DNA of 6,227 bases from Saprospiraceae bacterium (GTDB taxonomy: Bacteria; Bacteroidota; Bacteroidia; Chitinophagales; Saprospiraceae). Positions 1 through 6,161 of the stretch are shown piece after piece. The notes beneath the pieces are model-generated. The model saw nothing but the letters and a program-made list of their open reading frames with translations, was not told the DNA's origin and ran no database searches. Both the position numbers and the translations under genes were made by a program. Location of the stretch: positions 1-6,227 of the forward strand of contig JALZVN010000369.1 of assembly GCA_023299965.1 (NCBI GenBank), in the 5' to 3' direction. Within the stretch, counting starts at the first letter, position 1; each line of letters begins with the position of its first letter.

Positions 1-68
1 GGGGTATTGGGTTGTGAAATTAACTGGACTTTAACACTTAAATCAAAAAATCGAAATGCTAGAAGGCT

Positions 69-76
69 TATATTTG
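69..76 (+). promoter_or_regulatory. Candidate Bacteroidota -7 element for the PDZ gene
   Basis: The octamer TATATTTG matches the Bacteroidota primary-sigma -7 consensus TAnnTTTG exactly. It lies 19 bp before the ATG at 96, which would give a short A-rich leader of about 15 nt. No clear TTTG-type -33 element is seen about 20 bp upstream; that stretch is A-rich (about 43-56). The call rests on the -7 match and its position only. The rest of 1-95 holds no gene I can support, though it may include the last codons of an upstream gene. Confidence 0.4.
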
Positions 77-95
77 GGTATAAAATATATTGAAA

Positions 96-1625
96 ATGAA
101 AGGATTACACATTTTATTGATTTTAGGCTTAGTTTTTTGTGCTCAGATTGGGTTTGCCCAAGTATCAGAAAAAACGTACGAAATTACGGTTACCCTTACA
201 GACGAAGAAGGCAATACAGAAGTGAAGGAAATGCTAATCAAAGGGGATATGAGTCAGAAAGAGATAGACGACTTGATTCAAGAACAGATCTCTGGAGCTG
301 ATGGAGAGGTAGATATAAATGTAAACGTAAATGTAATTGGAGATAGCGTAACAGATACGAATGGTAAGCAATCAAAGACCATTACAAAAATTAGAAAACA
401 AAGAAATAATCTTTCAGACGAAGAGAAAATTATTATCGAAGAGCATGATATGGAAATTGAAGTCAAAGGAGACAAAGTTTTCATCAATGGTGAAGAAGTA
501 AAAGAAGGTGATTTTGGAGATAAAAAAATCCGAATTATGAAATTTGAGGAAGGCGATGATTTTGATCTGGAAAGTATCTTGGAAGGAGAGGAGATCGAAA
601 TTGGAGAAGGAGAGAAAATATTTTTTATTGAGCGTGAAGAATCTTCTGAAGGTTTGGCATTCTTAGGAGTGACCACAGGTAGTCCTCAAGAGAATGGGTT
701 GCCTATACGATCCATAGTCAAGGGGTCTTCTGCAGAAAAAATGGGATTACAAAAGAATGATGTTGTCATATCTATTGATGGCAAAAAAATCACAAATTTT
801 GAATCACTTAGCAAAGTCGTAAAGTCTTACCTACCTGGTGAATCTGTAAAGCTTATATATGTACGGGAAGGAGAAACACAAGAAACTACTATAGAATTAA
901 GCGATTATGCTAAATTCAATAGGGTTCAAAATGATTTTATGAGAGGTCGAAGAAAAAGAAATCACGTACAAAAAGTAGATGTTACAAAACCTAGCCTAGG
1001 AGTGATATTGCAAGGAGGACATAAAGAGTCTGTAGTGATTGACAAGGTGTTAGTAGGAAGTGCTGCCGAAAAGGCTGGATTGAAATCTGGAGATATTATT
1101 ACTAAATTAGATAAGGCAGATATATTAAGCAATGATCAAGCAATAGCAACAATCAAAGCACATAAAATAGGAGACGAAATAAAAATCAAAGTGTTAAGAG
1201 AAGGTAAGAAGAAAACGATGCGCGCCACTTTACAAAAAGCTACCAATAGACAAAGAGGATTAGAGAATAACACCTCCAACACTATTGAGCGAATCATTAT
1301 CAAAGAAAGGAAAGAAGAGGATGCAAGAAGTGGTTTTGAAACTGGAGGAGCCATTAAGTTAAGAGATTTCGACTTGAGTCCTAATCCTTCAGACGGAGAA
1401 ATCACTGTTCAGTTTAGCATGGATCCTTTAAAGTCTAATGAAGTATTGACAGTACGTATCGTTGGACTGGATGGTAAAGTAGTTGTAGAAAATGCACTAG
1501 ATAAATTTGATGGTCGATATAATGATAAATTTGATTTGTCAAACCTGTCAAGTGGAATTTATCTTTTCCAAGCAGAAAAGAATGGGCAAACTTTTACAAA
1601 GCGATTTGTATTGAAGCAGAAGTAA
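96..1625 (+). CDS. Secreted tandem-PDZ protein with T9SS type A sorting domain
   Basis: Predicted 509-residue protein of unknown specific role, exported by Sec and then probably by the type IX secretion system. Residues 1-21 are a signal peptide (hydrophobic core, likely cleavage after GFA before Gln22). Residues 22-186 form a strongly acidic region that I cannot assign to a family. Two PDZ domains follow: about 187-271 (FLGV carboxylate-binding loop, then GSSAEKMGL and NDVVISIDG) and about 299-382 (SLGV loop, then GSAAEKAGL and GDIITKLD). A basic patch, RGRRKR, sits between them near 283-288. Residues about 425-509 are a T9SS type A C-terminal domain (SPNPS, GLDGKVV, LSSGIYLF, final basic strand). 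No trypsin-like or other protease domain is present, so it is not a DegP/HtrA enzyme; a peptide-binding or scaffold role is inference. A TTG at 90 is in frame, but the ATG at 96 gives a better signal peptide start. The leader is A-rich with no Shine-Dalgarno. The gene converges on the M43 gene. Confidence 0.9.
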   Translation: MKGLHILLILGLVFCAQIGFAQVSEKTYEITVTLTDEEGNTEVKEMLIKGDMSQKEIDDLIQEQISGADGEVDINVNVNVIGDSVTDTNGKQSKTITKIRKQRNNLSDEEKIIIEEHDMEIEVKGDKVFINGEEVKEGDFGDKKIRIMKFEEGDDFDLESILEGEEIEIGEGEKIFFIEREESSEGLAFLGVTTGSPQENGLPIRSIVKGSSAEKMGLQKNDVVISIDGKKITNFESLSKVVKSYLPGESVKLIYVREGETQETTIELSDYAKFNRVQNDFMRGRRKRNHVQKVDVTKPSLGVILQGGHKESVVIDKVLVGSAAEKAGLKSGDIITKLDKADILSNDQAIATIKAHKIGDEIKIKVLREGKKKTMRATLQKATNRQRGLENNTSNTIERIIIKERKEEDARSGFETGGAIKLRDFDLSPNPSDGEITVQFSMDPLKSNEVLTVRIVGLDGKVVVENALDKFDGRYNDKFDLSNLSSGIYLFQAEKNGQTFTKRFVLKQK

Positions 1626-1647
1626 AATTTTGCTTTGTCATAAATAT

Positions 1648-1696
1648 ATTAACAAAAAGGACTCTCGCGATCTTCGTGAGAGTCCTTTTTGTTAAT
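1648..1696. terminator. Bidirectional intrinsic terminator between convergent genes
   Basis: A 23-bp inverted repeat pairs 1648-1670 with 1674-1696 around a 3-nt TCT loop. The core has the GC-rich GGACTCTCGCGA arm, flanked by an A-run on the left and a T-run (TTTTT) on the right, so either transcript ends in a hairpin followed by U residues. It begins 23 bp after the stop of the PDZ gene and lies 44 bp beyond the stop of the minus-strand M43 gene. The one non-Watson-Crick position (1667 G with 1677 T) is a G-U wobble in the plus transcript but a C-A mismatch in the minus transcript, so the plus-strand gene has the fully paired version. Confidence 0.9.
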
Positions 1697-1739
1697 GACT
1701 TAGAGTCGAATCTATGGGAGATCCAAAAATCCAATCTAA

Positions 1740-3035
1740 TTATAATTTCACTATTCTTTTTTGAATTACATGAGTTTTGTTTTGCCCTGTCAGATAGTAA
1801 ATGCCTGCGGGCAAATTTGTCAAATCAATAGTGTGATTCAATAGTTGTACAGAGGTCTGTTTTCCAGCAGAATTATAAACAATAAAATTGAAATCGCTCA
1901 AATCAGTACTGTTATTCTGAATATAGAATATGTCTTTGCTAGGATTAGGATAAATGTCAATTGGTGTGTTGATCAGCTGAGTGGTAGATACTTCTTGGCA
2001 GACTTCTACTAGTTCACACCTTTGCAATTCGAGGACTGCACGTATAAAATTGGCTTGTCCTTGACTAAAGCTATTTTGGCAGGACTCAGCAGCAGAATCC
2101 ATAAAATTTTCGATCATATCGGGTCGATCATTAGCTCCATCTGAACAAGTGTTTTGCATAGGATTACAATCAAAGATAGTTTGACTTCCTGCATTTGGAG
2201 TATCTGCAATACCATCATCAACATTACAACTATTATTTAGAGTGGTGCCATCTCCCCAAACATGCCTTAAGCCTAAATAGTGACCCACTTCATGCACAGC
2301 TGTTCTTCCTTTAGCCAGTTGTACAGTAGACCCAGGAGCAAATGTAATGGTAAAGGGGTTATCGCGACCAACTGTTCTATAGTCTAGTACAATTCCTTCT
2401 AGTTCTCCTTCAGGAAATACAGCACCTGGAGGCCAATTACTCAAATCATTAGGAGGATAGGCATACCCGAATAGTTGCCCTGCAAATTCACCAGCAATGA
2501 TCAAAGGTTGAATATTACAGATCCAAATATTTAGGTGACGATCTGGATCAACGGCACTGCTTCCACCTTCCGCATCTAGTTTTACATAATCAGGCAATTG
2601 TCCAGTAATTAGATCTACATCAAAGATGGTATCTGTTTGTACAACTTTAATCTCCTTCAAATCAAAATTGATCATTGGATTGCCAACTATGTCTTCAAAG
2701 ATTGGTCTTATATTGTCTGCATCTGCATTTTGCCTTTGAAAATCTTCATTAAGAATTTCTATTTGAGATAGAATAAAAGAGGAATCTAATTTTTCTTCCT
2801 CTTCTTTCCAGACCACATGTACGACAACTGGAATAGTAAAAGTAGTATTGGGGTATCGCATATTGTTGGAGTGATCTATTGCTTCCGTGAAAGATTTGTC
2901 CAAGGATTCCTTGTAGTCTGGGTAAAGGCGTTCCATTTTGTTCATTACCAAATCGTGACCACATATTGTATTTTGGGCAATACTTAACTGACAAGTTAAA
3001 ATCAAGAATAGAATGCAGAAGACAAGTTTTTGCAT
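1740..3035 (-). CDS. M43 family (pappalysin-like) zinc metalloprotease with T9SS tail
   Basis: Predicted 431-residue secreted metalloendopeptidase of the metzincin group. Residues 1-20 are a signal peptide, with likely cleavage after SIA before Gln21. About 21-65 is a short propeptide-like stretch. The catalytic domain runs about 66-345 and shows family marks in order: VVVHVV (70-75), LNEDFQ (95-100), LNIWICNI (168-175), and the zinc site HEVGHYLGLRH (His248, His252 and His258 as ligands, Glu249 as catalytic base). VDDGIADTP follows (272-280), and Met312 in ENFMDS is the probable Met-turn. Eight cysteines after the signal peptide suggest disulfides, as in secreted M43 enzymes. Residues about 355-431 are a T9SS type A sorting domain (YPNPSKD, NSAGKQ, LPAGIYYL, basic end), so the product is probably exported to the cell surface or medium. 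The substrate is unknown. It starts 9 bp after the DUF2279 gene stop and is almost certainly co-transcribed with it. The leader AAAATAAAATT has no Shine-Dalgarno. Confidence 0.93.
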   Translation of the reverse strand: MQKLVFCILFLILTCQLSIAQNTICGHDLVMNKMERLYPDYKESLDKSFTEAIDHSNNMRYPNTTFTIPVVVHVVWKEEEEKLDSSFILSQIEILNEDFQRQNADADNIRPIFEDIVGNPMINFDLKEIKVVQTDTIFDVDLITGQLPDYVKLDAEGGSSAVDPDRHLNIWICNIQPLIIAGEFAGQLFGYAYPPNDLSNWPPGAVFPEGELEGIVLDYRTVGRDNPFTITFAPGSTVQLAKGRTAVHEVGHYLGLRHVWGDGTTLNNSCNVDDGIADTPNAGSQTIFDCNPMQNTCSDGANDRPDMIENFMDSAAESCQNSFSQGQANFIRAVLELQRCELVEVCQEVSTTQLINTPIDIYPNPSKDIFYIQNNSTDLSDFNFIVYNSAGKQTSVQLLNHTIDLTNLPAGIYYLTGQNKTHVIQKRIVKL

Positions 3036-3044
3036 AATTTTATT

Positions 3045-4025
3045 TTAGAAGTATAGCCAGTGAAAATTTCGCTGACCTAAAGTATTAAACTCTAAAGTAG
3101 GCGATGGTATTTTGATGATGTTCAATATTTTGAATAACCCTCTTAACGCTTTATTGCGTACAGGTATTTTTTCTAAATCAATATCAAAAGAAAAAAACAA
3201 TTGCTGATGTCTTTCAAAATTAGCAGGATTAAATCTTTCTCCACTCCTAACCCAACCGTTACCAAATGCTCCTAATACATTTTCTGCTCCATAGCCTACT
3301 GCTAGATTTAACCAAGGTGGAAATTTTTCATTATTGCTAGCAAAAATAGATTGGAGGTTAAGTGAAAGCCATATGGTTTGCGCATTATAATCTTTTATTA
3401 ATCGTTCTGCTACTCCTGTTCCAAAAGATTCCTCAGCCCGATCTCTTATGGTAGAAGTTTGATTGTTACTACTCAGTGTCTCTGCGCTATAAGAAACAGG
3501 AGTATAACTAAACTTCATTTTTATTTTTTGTTCTTCCCAGACGAACTGCTGAATACCAAAAAGTAGGGTGCCTCCTGTATTGTAGGCGACATCATGCCAT
3601 GACCATCCCCATCGAGCACTATGTCCATCTAAAACCTCAATTGATGTTTGTGCTAAAGTACTAAACGCAATCGCGGCAATGGTGGATTTTTTGGAAGATA
3701 AGCCGGTCCATCGACTAGCATGAAAAAATAATTTTGTCTCAAAATAGGCACTAAAGGCATGCCCATACTTATCCATATTTTCCCATTCTCCCCAGTCGTT
3801 AAAAGTTTGAAAAGAGGTTTTGGGAAATCCTTTGTACCAAAACTCATTAAGTCCAATAATAGTTCCAGTGTAAAGCGTTGCGGCAGTAATCCCTACGGTC
3901 AAGGCTCGTTTCTTTTGAAGCGTGTCTGGAGTACTGAAAATGGAAAGCTTTTTCTCTTGTTGACTAAAACTACTAGTTATAGAGAGAATTATGAATAGAG
4001 CTGTTAAAAAGCTGAATTTTGACAT
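3045..4025 (-). CDS. DUF2279 (YfiM-like) envelope protein
   Basis: Predicted 326-residue exported protein of unknown function. Residues 1-21 are a signal peptide ending SFS before Gln22; there is no lipobox cysteine, although many DUF2279 proteins are annotated as lipoproteins. The DUF2279 core spans about 40-165 and holds DKYGHAFSAY (85-94) and EVLDGHSARWGWSWHDVAYN (130-149), followed by Gly-Gly. Hydrophobic stretches at about 41-60, 115-129 and 148-162 may be membrane-embedded helices. The second half (about 168-326) is rich in alternating aromatic and polar residues and ends in Tyr-Phe. A terminal Phe is common in outer-membrane beta-barrels, so an outer-membrane location is possible but unproven. 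It is the first gene of a leftward pair with the M43 protease and is divergent from the prohibitin gene. The family call is from recalled motifs; the biochemical role is unknown. Confidence 0.78.
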   Translation of the reverse strand: MSKFSFLTALFIILSITSSFSQQEKKLSIFSTPDTLQKKRALTVGITAATLYTGTIIGLNEFWYKGFPKTSFQTFNDWGEWENMDKYGHAFSAYFETKLFFHASRWTGLSSKKSTIAAIAFSTLAQTSIEVLDGHSARWGWSWHDVAYNTGGTLLFGIQQFVWEEQKIKMKFSYTPVSYSAETLSSNNQTSTIRDRAEESFGTGVAERLIKDYNAQTIWLSLNLQSIFASNNEKFPPWLNLAVGYGAENVLGAFGNGWVRSGERFNPANFERHQQLFFSFDIDLEKIPVRNKALRGLFKILNIIKIPSPTLEFNTLGQRNFHWLYF

Positions 4026-4168
4026 TTTTGCGTGCTTATAATCTCATTAAAGATACTCTTTAGTCTTCATAAATGAGTTGTAAATCTAAAATTGAACGTC
4101 ATTGTGTCGGAAAACTTAATTTTCAAGCAAGTTTGCTTTATCTTACACTAGAATTAAAATATCATAAA
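4026..4168. promoter_or_regulatory. Divergent promoter region, DUF2279 operon and prohibitin gene
   Basis: This 143-bp AT-rich gap separates two divergent genes and must hold the start signals for both. For the plus-strand prohibitin gene the best -7 candidate is TAATTTTC at 4117-4124 (7 of 8 to TAnnTTTG), with TTG at 4092-4094 as a possible but slightly distant -33 element. An in-frame ATG at 4073 extends the prohibitin frame backwards through this gap. The 32 extra residues do not look like a signal or a conserved domain, so I treat the gap as non-coding. No operator-like repeat stands out. Confidence 0.45.
4048..4055 (-). promoter_or_regulatory. Candidate -7 element for the DUF2279-M43 pair
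   Basis: Read on the minus strand this is TATCTTTA, 7 of 8 to the Bacteroidota -7 consensus TAnnTTTG. It lies 22 bp before the DUF2279 ATG (4025-4023), which would give a 5' leader of about 15 nt. No good -33 TTTG is found at the usual spacing, so the call is tentative. Confidence 0.3.
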
Positions 4169-4987
4169 ATGAACCAAAATAAAATAGCATCATTAGGAAT
4201 AATAGCATTCATATTGATCATTCTAGTTATTGCCCTATCGAACAGTCTTTTTGTAACCATAGATGCAGGTCACCGTGGGGTGCTTTTTAAGCGTTTTTCA
4301 GGAGGTCTTGATATGCAAAGTGAACCATATGATCAAGGATTTCACGTCATTGCTCCGTGGAATAAACTATTTATTTATGATGTAAGAATCAATCAGGCGG
4401 AAGCAAAAATGCAGGTATTGTCCAAAAATGGATTGAATATCACAATTGATGTTTCTTACAGATATCAACCTACACCTAGCAAATTAGCTTTTTTGCATAA
4501 TGAAGTAGGATCGGAGTATCAAACCAATATCGTTATTCCTGATTTGAAAGCTGCGACGCGTGAGATCATAGGTAAATATCTTCCAGAAGAGTTGTATTCT
4601 AGTAAAAGAGAAACTATTCAAACAGAAATTTTTGAAAGAACAAGAGATGCCATTACTAAAAAACACATTATTTTGGATGCTGTATTGATTAAGGATATTG
4701 GATTGCCAGCTACAGTAAAGGAAGCAATTGAAGAAAAATTGGAAGCTGAACAGACTGCCTTAAAATTTGAATACATATTAGATCAGGAAAGACAAGAGGC
4801 TGAGCGTAAAGTTATTGAAGCAGAAGCGAAGTCTAAGGCAAATGATTTGTTGAATAAGTCACTTACAGCAAATATTCTAAAGGATAAAGGGATTGAAGCA
4901 ACCTTAGAGATAGCAAAATCGCCTAATTCAAAAGTAGTAATTATAGGAGGCGGAGACGACGGAATGCCATTAATTCTTGGCAACTAA
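4169..4987 (+). CDS. Prohibitin-family SPFH/Band 7 membrane protein
   Basis: Predicted 272-residue inner-membrane protein of the prohibitin branch of the SPFH superfamily. Family members form large ring assemblies in membranes and are linked to protease control and membrane organisation; the bacterial role here is not shown. Residues about 7-27 are one hydrophobic N-terminal anchor (IIAFILIILVIAL). The SPFH domain covers about 28-190, with IDAGHRGVLF (31-40), GFHVIAPW (57-64) and VLSKNGLNITIDVSYRY (83-99). A charged coiled coil, rich in Glu, Lys and Ala, runs about 183-230. The end, SKVVIIGGGDDGMPLILGN (254-272), is typical of bacterial prohibitins. The family length is about 270-290, supporting the ATG at 4169. 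An upstream ATG at 4073 would add 32 residues ahead of the membrane anchor with no family support. The leader is A-rich (CATAAA) without a Shine-Dalgarno. Confidence 0.92.
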   Translation: MNQNKIASLGIIAFILIILVIALSNSLFVTIDAGHRGVLFKRFSGGLDMQSEPYDQGFHVIAPWNKLFIYDVRINQAEAKMQVLSKNGLNITIDVSYRYQPTPSKLAFLHNEVGSEYQTNIVIPDLKAATREIIGKYLPEELYSSKRETIQTEIFERTRDAITKKHIILDAVLIKDIGLPATVKEAIEEKLEAEQTALKFEYILDQERQEAERKVIEAEAKSKANDLLNKSLTANILKDKGIEATLEIAKSPNSKVVIIGGGDDGMPLILGN

Positions 4988-4999
4988 GTTGTTTTTTTT
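4979..4999 (+). terminator. Weak hairpin plus T-run after the prohibitin gene
   Basis: CAAC (4981-4984) pairs with GTTG (4988-4991), with the TAA stop codon itself as the 3-nt loop; two G-U pairs can extend the stem to 4979-4993. A run of eight T residues (4992-4999) follows directly. The stem is very short, so it could be a weak or partial terminator, or simply chance. No convincing promoter was found for the next gene in the remaining gap, which favours at least some read-through. Confidence 0.25.
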
Positions 5000-5037
5000 G
5001 CAAATTGTAATCCATAATCATAAAAAGTAATTTTCTA

Positions 5038-6111
5038 ATGAGACATATATTTAATATAAACTTTATTGCAGTTCTGTTATTTGCGAGTTTACTTTATGCT
5101 TGCGCGGAGCCATCAGTAGAAAACGGTTTTCGATTAAGTGGTAACTTAGAAGGGGGTGTCGGAGAGATTTCTTTAATGAGATATGAGGGACAATCTTTAT
5201 TGATAGAGACCAAGACTTTAGATAAAGATGGAAGTTACAAGTTCGAAGTACCAAATGCAGTAAAGGCAGCCTATCTGCTTCAGCATGGTACGACATTGTA
5301 TCCATTTGTCTATGAAAGCGCTGAAGAAGAAAATATCACTATTAATGCTATTGCTAATGAACCACTAAAAGGAGAATACCAAGTTACTGGTTCGGAAGGA
5401 TCAAGAGTCATGCAAGAATATTATAAACGATATCGAGTGGGTTCGATTACTTTAAAAGATTACAATGATATGTCCCTGACATCAAAGCATCCTTATATGC
5501 AGTCATTCATGACTAGTAGGTGTTTACAGTATGGTAATCAGACTTTAACTGTGCATATGAAATCACTAGCAAATTTGAAAAATGCTGACCCGACCTCCAA
5601 GTTGGTTGCTCACTATGATTCAAGTATCAAAAAATCGATGAATTCGCAGAATGAAAGAGCGAGAAAGAGTTTGTCCGAAGGACCTCTCGCAGTAGGACAA
5701 TTTGCACCAAATATTACATTGCCAAACCCTGAAGGCAAAATGATGCAGTTGAGTGAACTCCAAGGAAAAGTAGTATTGGTAGATTTTTGGGCAAGTTGGT
5801 GTGGACCTTGTCGTCGTTATGGGAATCCAAAATTGGTCAAACTGTATAATAAATACGATAAGGATAAATTCGCAATAATGAATGTTGCCTTAGAGAGAGG
5901 GACAAGCAATGCAAAATGGGTTGACGCTATCAAAAAGGATGGACTAGTTTGGCCACATCAAGTGGTTGATAAGAATAGAAAATATTCTCCGCTTTATGGA
6001 GCTTCTAGAATACCTCGAATCTATGTAATAGATAAAGAAGGTAGATTGGCTGCAATCAACCCATCTAGCCCAGAGTTAGAAAAAACCATAGAGAAATTAA
6101 TGAAAGCATAA
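5038..6111 (+). CDS. TlpA-like thioredoxin-fold lipoprotein with DUF4369 N-domain
   Basis: Predicted 357-residue periplasm-facing lipoprotein, probably a thiol-disulfide oxidoreductase of the TlpA/ResA group. Residues 1-21 are a lipoprotein signal with lipobox LYAC and lipidated Cys22. Residues about 30-130 resemble DUF4369, the N-terminal domain common in Bacteroidota TlpA proteins (FRLSGNLEGG, LDKDGSYKFEV, YQVTGSEGS). About 130-212 is a helical linker. The redoxin domain covers about 216-357: VGQFAPNITLPN, then KVVLVDFWASWCGPC with active-site Cys255 and Cys258, and a cis-Pro loop at SRIPRIYVIDKEG (Pro326). Total length is normal for this architecture. Unusual is the stretch after the CXXC: RRYGNP replaces the usual R-x-E-x-P pattern, losing the acidic residue and adding one residue. 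It starts 50 bp after the prohibitin gene on the same strand. The likely role is reduction of periplasmic disulfides; the substrate and electron donor are unknown. Confidence 0.9.
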   Translation: MRHIFNINFIAVLLFASLLYACAEPSVENGFRLSGNLEGGVGEISLMRYEGQSLLIETKTLDKDGSYKFEVPNAVKAAYLLQHGTTLYPFVYESAEEENITINAIANEPLKGEYQVTGSEGSRVMQEYYKRYRVGSITLKDYNDMSLTSKHPYMQSFMTSRCLQYGNQTLTVHMKSLANLKNADPTSKLVAHYDSSIKKSMNSQNERARKSLSEGPLAVGQFAPNITLPNPEGKMMQLSELQGKVVLVDFWASWCGPCRRYGNPKLVKLYNKYDKDKFAIMNVALERGTSNAKWVDAIKKDGLVWPHQVVDKNRKYSPLYGASRIPRIYVIDKEGRLAAINPSSPELEKTIEKLMKA

Positions 6112-6117
6112 TCAAAT

Positions 6118-6161
6118 AGATAGGAGCAAAGATGCTTTTCTAAGCATCCTTACTCCTATCT
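6118..6161. terminator. Hairpin terminator after the TlpA-like gene
   Basis: A 20-position inverted repeat pairs 6118-6137 with 6142-6161 around a 4-nt TTCT loop, starting 6 bp after the TlpA-like stop codon. In the plus transcript two positions are mismatched (6127 C with 6152 A, 6130 A with 6149 C). In a minus transcript both become G-U wobbles, giving an unbroken 20-bp stem. The plus-strand tail CTTCTAATT has only a poor U-run. It probably ends the TlpA-like transcript and may also serve a leftward gene beyond the window edge. The remaining bases to 6227 hold no gene I can support. Confidence 0.65.

Noticed and set aside
1..93. Possible end of an upstream gene
   Set aside because: All three plus frames are open from the edge and stop at 15-17 (frame 3), 32-34 (frame 2) and 91-93 (frame 1). 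None has recognisable content, so no choice can be supported.
90..95. TTG start for the PDZ gene
   Set aside because: The ATG two codons later gives a normal signal peptide and the usual start codon; the TTG adds only Met-Lys.
56..301. Plus-strand open frame of 81 codons starting before the PDZ gene
   Set aside because: It overlaps the PDZ gene in another frame, is arginine-rich with no domain or signal, and stops inside the gene. The PDZ frame has a clear signal peptide and domains.
316..335. Short repeats of AATGTAAAC/AATGTAATT type
   Set aside because: They encode the Asn-Val run inside the PDZ protein and keep the reading frame; too short to be a functional DNA repeat.
278..676. Minus-strand open frame of 132 codons opposite the PDZ gene
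   Set aside because: Its Ser-, Pro- and Phe-rich translation is the expected antisense image of an acidic, Glu- and Asp-rich coding region. It has no independent support.
4073..4168. Upstream in-frame ATG extending the prohibitin by 32 residues
   Set aside because: The extension precedes the membrane anchor, has no prohibitin-family counterpart, and would occupy the only space for the divergent promoters.
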